A stretch of 64,000 nucleotides of DNA from NCBI GenBank assembly GCA_964392305.1, contig CAYMPV010000010.1, positions 62,001 to 126,000 of the forward strand, written 5' to 3'. Below are positions 7,401-17,300 of the stretch, one piece after another (position 1 is the stretch's first letter; each line of letters opens with the position of its first letter). The translations under genes and the position numbers were made by a program. Below the pieces are notes generated by a model. It worked only from the letters and a program-made list of their open reading frames with translations, was not told the origin of the DNA and searched no databases. This DNA comes from JACKIC01 sp964392305 (GTDB lineage: Bacteria > Planctomycetota > UBA1135 > UBA2386).

Positions 7401-10304
7401 GCGGCTGCGTGGCCCGCGCCGCGAACTCGCCGGGGTCGCGGTCGGCGGGCGCGTCGGCGGCGTCGCGGCGGTGCGCGCCGATCTCGAACGCGCCCGCGGC
7501 GCCCGCGACGAGCAGGCAAAGCTGCAGGCCGGTGCCGCCGTCGCACAGGTTCTCGGTGCGGCGGTGCAGGACGGCAACGCCGATTGGCCGAAGGTGCTCG
7601 CCTGGCTGCAGTGGGTGCGGGCCGCGCGGGGCCTGCTGCTGCAGCTCGCGCCCGGCGCGTTGGCGGTGCCGCCGGCGCTGCTCGATGTGGTCGCCGACCG
7701 ACTCGACGGCCTGGCCGAGGGTAGTGGCGTCCTGCCGCAGCGCATCGCCGCGCTGCAGCAGGCCCACGACGAGTTCGCCGCCGCCCAGACCGCGATCACA
7801 CGCTTCCTGCAGCTCGACGAAGAGCAGGCGTTCGCGCCCGGCGACCGTGCCGACTACCTCGGCGCCGTGACGGCGCGCTGCGACCGTTGGCGCGACGCGG
7901 TGCCGCGCCTGCGTGATCATTGCGCCTACGTGCGCGCCGCGCAGGCCGCGATCGCGGCCCACCTGCGTCCGCTGGTCGACGCGCACGCGAACGGGTCGCT
8001 GGCGACGGCGGCGTTGACCGACGTGTTCGAACGCACCTGGCGCCAGGCCTGGCTCGATGGCGTGCATGCCGCCGAACCGTCGCTGGCGCGCTTTCGCGGC
8101 GTCGAGCACGAGCGCACCATCGCCGGTTTCGCCGAACTCGACCGCCGCGCGATGCAGCTCGCCGCGGAAGTGGCGGCGGCCCGGCTCGCAGCGCGCCTGC
8201 CGCAGGTGCGTGACACCCAGGTGGCGAGCAGCGAACTCGGCATTCTCGAACGCGAACTCAAGAAGCAACGGCGTCACAAGCCGGTGCGCCGATTGTGCGC
8301 CGAGATCCCGAATCTGCTCGGGCGGTTGGCGCCGTGCCTGCTGATGAGCCCGCTGTCGGTGGTGCAGTACCTGGGCCGCGGTGCGTTGCCGTTCGACATC
8401 GTGGTCTTCGACGAGGCCTCGCAGATGCCGATCTGGGACGCGGTGCCCGCGATCGGTCGCGGCCGCGCCGCGGTGATCGTCGGCGACAGTCGCCAACTGC
8501 CACCGACAAGCTTCTTCCAGCGCCTCGAGCAGGGCGACGAGCCGTTGCACGACGACCTTCCCGAGGATCTCGAGAGTGTGCTCGACGAATGCGGCGCCGC
8601 GGGTCTGCCGCGCATGCACCTGGACTGGCACTACCGCAGTCGGCACGAGTCGCTGATCGCGTTCAGCAACCACCACTACTACGACAATCGTCTGCTGACC
8701 TTCCCCGCGCCGATGCCGGCTGCCGCCGGCATGGGGGGCGCCTGCAGTTCGTCGCCGGCGTCTACGATCGCGGTGGTTCGCAGCAGAACCGGATCGAAGC
8801 CGAGGCGCTGGTCGCCGAGGTGGTCGCGCACCTGACCGACCCGGCGCGGCAACGGCGCTCGTTGGGCATCGTCACGTTCAGCCGCGCGCAGCAGCAACTG
8901 GTCGAGGACCTGCTCGACCGGGCCCGCCGCGAACGTCCCCAGATCGAGCCCTTCTTCGCCAACGAGCACGAGCCCGTGTTCGTCAAGAACCTCGAGAACG
9001 TGCAGGGTGACGAGCGCGACACGATCCTGTTCTCGATCTGCTACGGCCCGGACGCGGCGGGCAAGCTCTACGAGAACTACGGCCCGATCAACGCGCAGGG
9101 CGGTGAACGCCGCCTCAACGTCGCGGTGACCCGCGCGCGGCGCGAGCTGGTCGTGTTCGCGTCGATGCGCGCCGACCAGGTCGCCAACCGTTCGGCAGCG
9201 CTCGGCGCCAAACACCTGCGCGCGTTCCTCGATTACGCCGAACGCGGCCAGGAAGCACTGCGAGCGGCGATCAGCGTCGATCCGCGCGCCGACGTCGAGT
9301 CGCCGTTCGAAGCCGAGGTCAAGAACGCGCTCGAGCTGCGCGGTTACGAGGTGCACGCGCAGGTTGGCTGTTCGGGTTATCGCATCGATCTCGCCGTCGT
9401 CGACGCACGCGCTCCCGGTCGTTACCTGCTGGGCATCGAGTGCGACGGCGCCACCTATCATTCGGCGGCGACGGCGCGCGACCGCGATCGGCTGCGCGCC
9501 GCCGTGTTGCGTGGGCTCGGCTGGCGCCTGCATCGCATCTGGTCGACGGACTTCTGGCAGGATCCGCGCGGGGAGATCGAACGCGCGATCGCGGCGATCG
9601 GCGCCGCGGCCAGTGAGCCGATCGAAGTCGCGCCCGTGCAGGTAGCAGCTCCACCGGCAACAGTCGCGGCAGTGGTGGCGGATGCTGCTGGCCAGCTCCA
9701 AACGTCAGGATCGACGACTGCCGCGGCGCCCGAGTCGCTGGTCATTGCTGCGCCGGTCGATGCCGACGGCCCACGCCCCTACGTCGCCGCGCAGTTGCCA
9801 CCGGCCGCCAATCCCGATGCCTTCGATGCGCCGGCCGCCGTGCCGGTGCTGCGTGCGCAGCTGGCCCTCGTATTGCAGGCCGAGGCGCCGATCGTCGCCG
9901 ATCGCCTGGCGCGTTGCGTCGCCGAAGCCTGGCAGATCGGCCGCGTCACCGAACGAATCCGCGAACGCATCCTGGCGTCGCTGCCGCCCGGTGCGGTGCG
10001 CGACGGTGAGGTCGTCTGGGGCGGTGCCGACGAGGCGGCGGCGCACAGCGGTTTTCGCGTGCCCGGCGATGGCAAGGTGCGCACTGCCGAGGAACTGCCC
10101 GCGATCGAGGTCGAGAACGCGATGTGCTGGCTGCTGCGCCAACACGGTGCGCTGGCCGCCGACGACCTGGCGCGCGAGACGGCGCGGACCTTCGGCATCA
10201 CGCGGCTCGGCTCGGTGGTGCGCGGCGTCATGGAGGCGAGTGTCGATCGGCTCGCGTCGCGCGGGTCGCTGGTGCGCGACGGCGACACCGTCCGTTGTGT
10301 GTGA
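4417..10304 (+). CDS. DUF4011-type giant SF1 helicase with Vsr-like nuclease domain, frameshifted
   Basis: Two overlapping frames (4417 to about 8733, then 8733-10304) together encode a ~1962-residue protein. In order: an N-terminal part with a transglutaminase-like core (C220, H246 in QQGHAFVGVW); DUF4011 near 375-400 (KLLDLSMFNRLLNF); Walker A GPPGTGKSQ near 689; motif II FDEASQ near 1332; GDSRQLPPTSFF; WHYRSRHE; then, after the frame change, NVQGDERDTI and LNVAVTRARRELVVF of the second RecA domain; a Vsr/DUF559-like nuclease near 1629-1710 (D1658, E1675 in GIECDGATYH); and a C-terminal DUF3320-like part. The order matches known full-length homologues, so the frame change is an anomaly within one gene. 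It may act in DNA repair or phage defence (inference). Confidence 0.85.
8731..8740 (+). other. Frame change at slippery heptamer G GGG GGC in the helicase gene
   Basis: Helicase motifs continue from frame 1 into frame 3 across ATG GGG GGC at 8731-8739. Re-reading G8733 (-1 slip) gives ...M-G-G-R-L-Q-F-V-A-G-V-Y-D-R-G-G, the expected family sequence. Without the slip the protein stops at 8835 after ~30 unrelated residues. A self-complementary GCCGGC-TGCC-GCCGGC hairpin lies just upstream (8715-8730). A missing G in a homopolymer, whether a real mutation or a sequencing error, would look the same. Confidence 0.75.
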
Positions 10305-10318
10305 ATCGTCGACGAGGT

Positions 10319-10711
10319 TCACGCCACGGCGAGGCCGACTGCGGCGGCGACCGCACGCTGCCGTTCGTCGAGCGTGACGAACGTCACCGGCACCCGCAGT
10401 CGATCCAGGAACAACGCGCAGGCGACATGCCACAGATCGCCGCCACGCAGCGCGCCGGCGTCGAGCACTTCGTCGATCTCGGGCTGCAGATCACGGTTGG
10501 GCAGCAACCACGACACGGCACCGAGGAACGGTGCGACCTGCGTCGCCGGGACCCGCTCGCGCGTCGCTGCTGCCGCCAGTTCTGCGGCCAGGAAGTTGGC
10601 GGCGTAACGTCGTTCGAACTGCGCGAGCGTCGCGCGAACGGTGCCGGCTGCGGCTTCACCGAAGAGCAAGCAGGCGATCACCGACGTGTCGACGTAGCAG
10701 ACGCGGGTCAC
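10319..10711 (-). CDS. vapC: VapC-type PIN-domain ribonuclease toxin
   Basis: This 130-residue PIN-domain protein has the expected acidic residues: D8 in YVDTSV, E44 in FLAAELAAA, D92 in RGGDLWHVA and D115 in FVTLDERQ. VapC toxins cleave RNA, often tRNA, when not bound by their antitoxin. It starts with GTG at 10711 and overlaps the antitoxin stop codon by four bases (GTGA), the usual toxin-antitoxin arrangement. It converges on the 3' end of the helicase gene with 14 bp between them. The family call is secure; the RNA target cannot be read from sequence. Confidence 0.9.
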   Translation of the reverse strand: MTRVCYVDTSVIACLLFGEAAAGTVRATLAQFERRYAANFLAAELAAAATRERVPATQVAPFLGAVSWLLPNRDLQPEIDEVLDAGALRGGDLWHVACALFLDRLRVPVTFVTLDERQRAVAAAVGLAVA

Positions 10712-10983
10712 TCGCGCTCCGCCAGGAAGCGGTCGAGGGCGCCCGGTCGGGACGCAGCGAGGTCTTCGTGCGGCAGCTCGCCACCTGGGCGCGGCCGCGT
10801 GAGCACGCCCGCGGCATGCAGGTCGAGCAGCCGTTCGTCGAGATCCTCATCCGCGGCTACTGGCACGACGCGAGCGACCTCACGACCGCGATCGGTGATG
10901 GTGATCCTTCGCCCGTCACGTACGGCTCGCAGGATCTCGCTGAGCCGGGCCTTGGCTTCGTAGACCGAGTAGACGAGCTTCAT
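10708..10983 (-). CDS. vapB: Phd/YefM-type antitoxin partner of the PIN toxin
   Basis: This 91-residue protein begins MKLVYSVYEAKARLSEILRA and continues RITITDRGREVARVVP, the Phd/YefM antitoxin fold with its N-terminal DNA-binding part. The C-terminal ~40 residues are acidic and proline-rich, as expected for the toxin-neutralising tail. ATG at 10983 is preferred because the family usually begins directly with this strand; an in-frame ATG at 10995 would add MFRP. Its stop overlaps the toxin start (GTGA). A palindrome just upstream (11003-11015) suggests autoregulation. Confidence 0.88.
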   Translation of the reverse strand: MKLVYSVYEAKARLSEILRAVRDGRRITITDRGREVARVVPVAADEDLDERLLDLHAAGVLTRPRPGGELPHEDLAASRPGALDRFLAERE

Positions 10984-11002
10984 GGGGCGGAACATCGACA
11001 GT

Positions 11003-11019
11003 CTAGTCAGACTAGTCAA
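11003..11019 (-). promoter_or_regulatory. Palindromic operator overlapping the toxin-antitoxin promoter
   Basis: CTAGTC-A-GACTAG at 11003-11015 is a perfect palindrome, followed by a second CTAGTCA. On the minus strand TTGACT (complement of 11014-11019) is a good -35 that overlaps it. This fits the autoregulatory sites of toxin-antitoxin operons, where the antitoxin binds near its own promoter. If the -35 is real, transcription would start very near the ATG at 10983. Confidence 0.55.
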
Positions 11020-11108
11020 GTAGGTTGGTGCTGTCGGCAGTTCGGTGTCCATGCCATCCAGGTGTCCGGGGAGGGGGAACCTGGCGTCAGCGATCGACCT
11101 GGCACCGG

Positions 11109-11783
11109 CTAACGCAGCTGTACCCAGAGCACGATCCCCAGGACCACCAGCAGGATCACCAGCAGCACCCGGCTGAACTGCCGCAGCAGGAAGTTCAGCA
11201 CGTTGGGGCCCAGCTGGTCGAGCAGCCACACGGTCAGGAAGATGCGTGGGAAGCGGCTCAGCACCGAAGCGGCGACGAACACGCCGAAGTCGACGTCGGC
11301 GTGACACACGCCCGCCATGACCGTGAAGATCTTGTAGGGCAGCGGCGTGAACCCGGCGATCCACACCCACAGGAAGGCCTCGCTGCCGTACCAGTTGCTG
11401 ACCTTGGTGAACATCTCGGGCGTGAAGCCCGGCACGTGCGCGAAGGCGAACTCACGCAGTCCGTGTTCCCACAGGAAGTAGCCCAGGCCGTAGCCGACCA
11501 TGCCGCCGATCACCGAGGCCAGCGAGCACCAGAAGGCGTAGTGGTAGCGCTTCTTGGGCTGCAGGATGCACATCGGCACGAACAGCACTTCGGGCAGGAT
11601 CGGCGACACGCACGCGTCGGCGAACGACAGCAGGCACATGAAGAACAACGCGAAGCGGCTCTCCGCCATGCGCTGGAAGCGGCCGGTCAGCGGCGGCAGC
11701 GGCAGCGGCGCCTGATCGTCGGCGCGGTCGGGTTGCGAGGTTGCCGTCGGCGGTTCCTGGTCGGTTTGGTGTGAGTCGCGCAT
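11109..11783 (-). CDS. DedA/VTT (YqaA-like) family membrane protein
   Basis: The 224-residue protein begins with ~45 hydrophilic, proline-rich residues. After that come membrane segments: FALFFMCLLSFADACVSPIL, a segment around SLASVIGGMVGYGLGYFLW, AFLWVWIAGFTPLPYKIFTV, and a C-terminal hydrophobic stretch ending LLVILLVVLGIVLWVQLR. The G-x-x-x-G-Y-x-x-G and GFTPLPYK motifs are those of SNARE-associated/VTT (DedA) proteins, which are linked to lipid flipping and membrane homeostasis. The start at 11783 avoids a non-conserved extension. It lies between the toxin-antitoxin pair and pyrC without tight coupling to either. The specific substrate is unknown. Confidence 0.8.
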   Translation of the reverse strand: MRDSHQTDQEPPTATSQPDRADDQAPLPLPPLTGRFQRMAESRFALFFMCLLSFADACVSPILPEVLFVPMCILQPKKRYHYAFWCSLASVIGGMVGYGLGYFLWEHGLREFAFAHVPGFTPEMFTKVSNWYGSEAFLWVWIAGFTPLPYKIFTVMAGVCHADVDFGVFVAASVLSRFPRIFLTVWLLDQLGPNVLNFLLRQFSRVLLVILLVVLGIVLWVQLR

Positions 11784-11912
11784 CGCAGAGGCGCCGCGAT
11801 AGTCCACGGCGCCTGCTCGTGCCACCCCCAACCGGCGCACTTGGGTCGCGAAGCAGGTAGCCAGCGGCCGGATGCTGCTGCGGGTGGTGGTGGACTGGAC
11901 GGTTCGTGTGCT

Positions 11913-12947
11913 TCAGGCTTCGGCCACGCGCCACCCCAGGTTTTCCCCGGCGCGCATTGGCACCAACTCGTCGTCGCCGAACGGCAACGACCTCGGCACG
12001 GTCCACTCGTGCCGTTCGAGCACGATCGTGTCGGTGTTGCGCGGCAGCCCGTACCAATTCGGTCCGCGATGGCTCGCGAACGCCTCCAGCCGGTCGAGCG
12101 CGCCGGCCAGTTCGAAGGCCTCGGCGTACAGTTCCATCGCAGTGTGTGCGGTGTAGATGCCCGCGCAGCCGCAGTCGTTCTCCTTGGCGGAACGCGCGTG
12201 CGGCGCGCTGTCGGTGCCCAGGAAGAAGCGCGGGTCGTCACCGGTGGCCGCAGCAACGAGCGCCTGACGGTGTCGTTCGCGCTTGAGCACGGGCAGGCAG
12301 TAGGCATGGGGGCGCAAGCCGCCGCGGAAGATCGCGTTGCGGTTCCACAGCAGGTGGTGCGCGGTGATCGTCGCGGCGACGTCGGGACCGGCGGCCTGCA
12401 CGAACTGCACCGCGTCGGCCGTGGTGACGTGTTCGAGCACGATGCGCAGCCGCGGGAACTCGCGCCGCAACGCCGACAGGTGTGTGTCGAGGAACGCCTT
12501 CTCGCGGTCGAAGACGTCGATGTGCGGGTCGGTGACCTCGCCGTGCAGCAGCAGCGGCAGGCGGTGTTCTTCCATCGCCGCCAGCGCCGGCCGGGCGCGT
12601 TGCCAGTCGGTGACGCCGTTGTCGGAGTTGGTCGTCGCGCCCGCGGGGTAGTACTTGACGGCGACGACGAAGCCGCTGGTCGCGGCCGCTGCGATCTCGG
12701 TCGCCGGCGTGCTGTCGGTCAGGTACAGCGTCATCAACGGCACGAACGTCGAGCCCGCCGGGCGCGCGGCGAGGATGCGTTCGCGGTAGGCCGCGGCCGC
12801 GGCGACGGTCGTGATCGGCGGTTTGAGATTGGGCATCACGATCGCACGGCCGAACTGCCGGGCGGTGTCGGGCAGCACCGCCGTCAAGGCGACGCCGTCG
12901 CGAAGATGAAGATGCCAGTCGTCGGGCCGGGTCAGTGCAAGGCGCAT
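11913..12947 (-). CDS. pyrC: Dihydroorotase
   Basis: PyrC cyclises carbamoyl-aspartate to dihydroorotate in pyrimidine synthesis. The 344-residue length and motifs fit the class II enzyme: HLHLRDG (metal ligands H12 and H14), the lysine that is carboxylated to bridge the metals (K98 in VKYYPAGATTNSDNGV), LLHGEV, EHVTT, TAHHLLW and GTDSAPH with the catalytic aspartate. The first residues MRLALTRPDDWHLHLRDG also match the family start, supporting ATG at 12947. It is divergent from the deoxyhypusine synthase-like gene, with ~100 bp between them holding no clear element. Confidence 0.95.
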   Translation of the reverse strand: MRLALTRPDDWHLHLRDGVALTAVLPDTARQFGRAIVMPNLKPPITTVAAAAAYRERILAARPAGSTFVPLMTLYLTDSTPATEIAAAATSGFVVAVKYYPAGATTNSDNGVTDWQRARPALAAMEEHRLPLLLHGEVTDPHIDVFDREKAFLDTHLSALRREFPRLRIVLEHVTTADAVQFVQAAGPDVAATITAHHLLWNRNAIFRGGLRPHAYCLPVLKRERHRQALVAAATGDDPRFFLGTDSAPHARSAKENDCGCAGIYTAHTAMELYAEAFELAGALDRLEAFASHRGPNWYGLPRNTDTIVLERHEWTVPRSLPFGDDELVPMRAGENLGWRVAEA

Positions 12948-13046
12948 CGGGGCGAACAGGATAACGTCGCGGCGCGCCGCTGTCGGCAACGCCGCGACGA
13001 CTCCGGGGCGAATCGAACCGGCCACCGTGGTATAGGAGTCGCCCCC

Positions 13047-14108
<1,062 letters not shown>

Positions 14109-14160
14109 GCGGTTGCCAGCCTCCTGGCGGTTCACGTACGGGACGTTACCTTGCTGTTCC

Positions 14161-15021
14161 GTGAGTGGTCCCACCGTGTTGACCTTCGGCTTCTCGCCGT
14201 GCCCCAACGACACCTTCGCGTTCCACCGCGCCGTGCACGGCGGCGCCACCGAACACGGACTGCTGCTGCGCCCGTTCCTCGAAGACATCGAAGCGCTCAA
14301 CCGCCGCGCCGTGGCGGGGGTGGCCCCGTTCGACGTCAGCAAGCTGTCGATCCCGGCATTCGCGAAGGTCGTCGATCGTCACGCGGTGCTGCCGGCGGGC
14401 GCGGCCCTCGGCTTCGGCAACGGGCCTCTGGTCGTGCGCCGCGCCGATTCACCGCTGCGGTCGCTGGCGGAGTTGCGAGACGCACGGATCGCGATTCCCG
14501 GCGAGAACACGACCGCGTGGCTGCTGCTGCGTTGTCTGGGCGCGACGACAGGCGAGGTCGTGCCGATGCGCTTCGATGCGATCATGGCCGCGGTGGAGAA
14601 CGGTGCCGTCGATGCGGGCCTGGTCATCCACGAGGGTCGCTTCACGTATCCCGATCGCGGCCTCGCGCTGGTCGCGGACCTCGGCGAGCTGTGGGAGCAG
14701 CAGACCGGTGGGCCGTTGCCGCTGGCGGTGATCGCGGCGCGGCGCGACCTCGACCATGACCTGTTCGCGCGCGTTGGCGCGGTGCTGCGCGAGTCGGTGC
14801 GCGCGGCCAGAGCCGACCCGACCGCGTCGCGTGCCTACGTGCGTGGCCATGCCCAGGAGCTCGACGAAGCGGTCTGCGCGCAGCACATCGCGCTCTACGT
14901 CAACGACTACTCGGAGGACCTCGGCGCCGTCGGGCGACGCGCGATCGAAGAACTGATCGCCCGCGGCCGCGCGGTCGGCGTGTTGCCCGCGGGTCCGAAT
15001 GTGTTCCAGGAGGGGACGTGA
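14161..15021 (+). CDS. mqnD: 1,4-dihydroxy-6-naphthoate synthase, menaquinone via futalosine
   Basis: MqnD converts cyclic dehypoxanthinyl futalosine to 1,4-dihydroxy-6-naphthoate in the futalosine route to menaquinone. The hallmark FGFSPCPNDTFAFHRAVHG lies at the N-terminus, followed by DVSKLSIPAFAKV, a segment around GNGPLVVRR, GENTTAWLLLR and DAGLVIHEGRF, all typical of the periplasmic-binding-like MqnA/MqnD fold. The ~286-residue length is normal. A GTG at 14161 is taken as the start; GTG at 14176 is also possible. The stop overlaps the next start (GTGA), so the hydrolase gene is co-expressed. No other mqn gene is in the window. Confidence 0.93.
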   Translation: MSGPTVLTFGFSPCPNDTFAFHRAVHGGATEHGLLLRPFLEDIEALNRRAVAGVAPFDVSKLSIPAFAKVVDRHAVLPAGAALGFGNGPLVVRRADSPLRSLAELRDARIAIPGENTTAWLLLRCLGATTGEVVPMRFDAIMAAVENGAVDAGLVIHEGRFTYPDRGLALVADLGELWEQQTGGPLPLAVIAARRDLDHDLFARVGAVLRESVRAARADPTASRAYVRGHAQELDEAVCAQHIALYVNDYSEDLGAVGRRAIEELIARGRAVGVLPAGPNVFQEGT

Positions 15022-16142
15022 TCTTCCCGCTGGTCGCGGCTTTGGCGTTCACCCTCGCGACGCTGCTGCCGCTGTCGTTGTTCGGCGGCGTGTGGCGCTG
15101 GTGGCGCGGGCCGCAACGCGGCTACTGGCGCCGGTTGCTGTGGCTGCATCTGGCCGCGTTCGCGCTGCATCTGTTCGTGACGTTCCCGGCGCTGCTCGGT
15201 CTGTGGGGCTCGCGCGGCCTGGTCACGCGCGGTGACGAGGGGCGTTACGCGGGGCCGCGGCTCGCGGCGAACGGTGAACTGTTGTTCCAGGACAGCAAGA
15301 CCCTGCGCGCCGAACGCGACGGCGCGGTCGTCGTCGATCCGGCGATCGCGGCTGCTGCGGCGGCGCGCGCAGTGCAGATCGACAGCACCGACGGCGTGGT
15401 GCTGCGGGCGTTCCGGCTCGAGGCACGGCGTGAGCCGCCGGTGGCGGTGGTGGTGATGGTGCACGGCTTGTTCCGTTCGGCGCTCGAACTCGAACGGCCC
15501 GCGGCGATGCTGCGCGACCTCGGCTGTGAGTGTTGGTTGGTCGAACTGCGCAACCACGGCGGCAGCTCGCGCGCGCCGTTCTCGGGCGGCCTGCACGAGA
15601 GCGACGACGTCGTCGCCGCAGTGCAGCACGTGCGGGCGTTGCCGGAGCGTGCCGCGTTGCCCGTCGGGCTGTTCGGCGTCAGTCTGGGCACGATCGCGGT
15701 GGCTCTGGCGACGCCGCGCATCGACCACCTGGCCGGGCTGATCCTCGACGCACCGATGGAGGATCTGGGCGCGGCAGCCGACCGCATGTTGTCGTTCCAT
15801 CGCGCGGGCGACAAACGCTCGTGGTTTCGCCTGCTGCAGCCGTGGCGATCGTTGGTGGTGGTCTCGCTCGAGACCTGGTCGGACTTCCGGGTCGCGGACG
15901 CTTCGCCGATCGCGGTGCTGGCCACGCTGCCGCACGACCTGCCGGTGTTGATGATCGGCGGCGGCAACGACGACCGCGCGCCGCCCGATCGCGTCAGCGC
16001 CCTGTTCGCGCAGCTGCCGATGCCGGCCGCCGACAAGCAGCTGTGGATCCGTCCCGAGTCGGGTCACGGCGACGTCTGGAAGGATGATCCCGCCGGTTAC
16101 GCGGAACGGTTGGCGTGGTGGGTGGACCAGCTGCGTCGCTGA
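15018..16142 (+). CDS. Membrane-anchored alpha/beta hydrolase
   Basis: The 374-residue protein has two N-terminal membrane segments (about 3-22 and 40-62) and then an alpha/beta-hydrolase domain: VVVMVHGLFRS (oxyanion loop), the nucleophile elbow GVSLG with Ser222, an acid in GGGNDDRAP and a histidine in ESGHGDVW. It resembles YheT/lysophospholipase-like hydrolases; the substrate is unknown. GTG at 15018 is supported by a strong AGGAGG ribosome site five bases upstream, inside mqnD, and by the four-base GTGA overlap. The coupling to mqnD may reflect shared expression only. Confidence 0.8.
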   Translation: MIFPLVAALAFTLATLLPLSLFGGVWRWWRGPQRGYWRRLLWLHLAAFALHLFVTFPALLGLWGSRGLVTRGDEGRYAGPRLAANGELLFQDSKTLRAERDGAVVVDPAIAAAAAARAVQIDSTDGVVLRAFRLEARREPPVAVVVMVHGLFRSALELERPAAMLRDLGCECWLVELRNHGGSSRAPFSGGLHESDDVVAAVQHVRALPERAALPVGLFGVSLGTIAVALATPRIDHLAGLILDAPMEDLGAAADRMLSFHRAGDKRSWFRLLQPWRSLVVVSLETWSDFRVADASPIAVLATLPHDLPVLMIGGGNDDRAPPDRVSALFAQLPMPAADKQLWIRPESGHGDVWKDDPAGYAERLAWWVDQLRR

Positions 16143-16176
16143 GTTGCTGAGGCGGAGCGGCGGTGCGTGCGGGGTT

Positions 16177-16644
16177 CTACTGCGCGTCGGGATCGCTGAA
16201 CGGCACCATGATCACGGCGATCGCGAACAGCACCCCGGCGACCACCGTGTACGGCAACGGGGCGCCGTTGAGCATCCAGGCCGTGAGCGCGAGCAGCACG
16301 CCGCCTTCGAGGATCGCCACCGGTATCAGGTGCGCCTGGAACTGCAGTCCCGGGCGCTGTTCGGCATCGGCCGCGGCGGCGCGGCCTTGCAACACGCTGC
16401 GCATGAGGACGGCGGCGACCACCGCCGCGCCGCCGACGCCGAGCACCACCGAATCGAGGATCGGCAGCGGTTGTTCGGCGAGGCCGACCCATTCCTGCTG
16501 TCCCAGCAGCACGCCGACCACGACCGCGTAGAAGATCATGCCCAGCAGCAGCGCGAACAGCATCAGCCGCTGCGCCGCGAACGGTGGGGCCGTGCCCTTG
16601 CCGTTGCCGAAGCCGCCACCGAAACCGCGCGGCGCGATGATCAT
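16177..16644 (-). CDS. Small polytopic membrane protein, third gene of a coupled operon
   Basis: This 155-residue protein of unrecognised family has a glycine-rich N-terminus (RGFGGGFGNGKG) and four hydrophobic segments, near 30-52, 63-82, 105-125 and 130-148. ATG at 16644 overlaps the stop of the upstream methyltransferase (ATGA), indicating translational coupling. By context it may serve the same envelope-related pathway as the kinase-like and methyltransferase genes, but nothing in the sequence names a function. Confidence 0.7.
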   Translation of the reverse strand: MIIAPRGFGGGFGNGKGTAPPFAAQRLMLFALLLGMIFYAVVVGVLLGQQEWVGLAEQPLPILDSVVLGVGGAAVVAAVLMRSVLQGRAAAADAEQRPGLQFQAHLIPVAILEGGVLLALTAWMLNGAPLPYTVVAGVLFAIAVIMVPFSDPDAQ

Positions 16645-17300
16645 CGCCGCGCGAACATGCCGAGCACGTGGCCGGAACCGACCACGAACAAGGGCTTGGC
16701 CTGACGTTGCTCGAAACCGCACGCGCTGGCGACGTCACGCACACGCTGGTTGCGAAGCACGTTCTTGCGGGTCTTGCCGAACAGCTTGACGCGCACCTCA
16801 CGCAGCAGGTTCTTGAGCGAGGTCGCCGAGAACCACGTGACGATCACGGCTTTGCGGGCGACGCGGAACAGTTCGCGCAGGTGCTGTTCACGCAGCTCCT
16901 GCGACTCGAGGTGGTGCGAGAGCCGGAAGCTGACGACCACGTCGACGCTCTGATCGGGCAGCGGGATCTCGAGCGCCGAGGCGCGCACGTAGTGACGGTG
17001 GTCGGTGCCGTTGTCCTGCTGGTTGAGCGACACCATCGTGAACGACCAATCGCCCTCGAGCAGTGTCTTGCAGCGCGTCTTGAAGAAGTCCGACAAGCGA
17101 CCGTGGCCGCACGGCAGGTCGAGGATCGTGTCCACCGGGCCGATCTCGGCGAAGTAGCGTTCGAGCAGCGTCCGCTCGCGCTTGTCGGACAGCTTGCGGT
17201 GCAGCTTGTTGCGGTAGTCGGCCTTGTAGGCCTGGGCGCCGCGGGCGCTGTTGTAGTTCTGCAGCTTGCCCTGCTGCATCGGTGCATGCACGTCGGTCAT
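16641..17300 (-). CDS. Class I SAM-dependent methyltransferase
   Basis: The 219-residue protein carries motif I as ILDLPCGHGRLSDF, an acidic residue after the second strand in LLEGDWSFTMV, ASALEIPLPDQSVDVVVSFR as motifs II/III, and RVARKAVIVTWFS. This is the type seen in small-molecule, quinone or lipid methyltransferases (Methyltransf_11-like). It is the middle gene of a three-gene leftward operon: four-base ATGA overlaps link it to the WaaP-like gene upstream and the membrane protein downstream. The substrate is unknown; an envelope lipid or sugar is a reasonable guess from the neighbour. Start at 17300. Confidence 0.85.
   Translation of the reverse strand: MTDVHAPMQQGKLQNYNSARGAQAYKADYRNKLHRKLSDKRERTLLERYFAEIGPVDTILDLPCGHGRLSDFFKTRCKTLLEGDWSFTMVSLNQQDNGTDHRHYVRASALEIPLPDQSVDVVVSFRLSHHLESQELREQHLRELFRVARKAVIVTWFSATSLKNLLREVRVKLFGKTRKNVLRNQRVRDVASACGFEQRQAKPLFVVGSGHVLGMFARR

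Noticed and set aside
2563..8676. A 2037-codon open frame on the minus strand across boxC and the helicase gene.
   Set aside because: Only the last 545 codons (from the ATG at 4200) look like protein (BoxC). The rest is antisense to the well-motivated helicase and is arginine/histidine-rich, the usual artefact of high-GC DNA.
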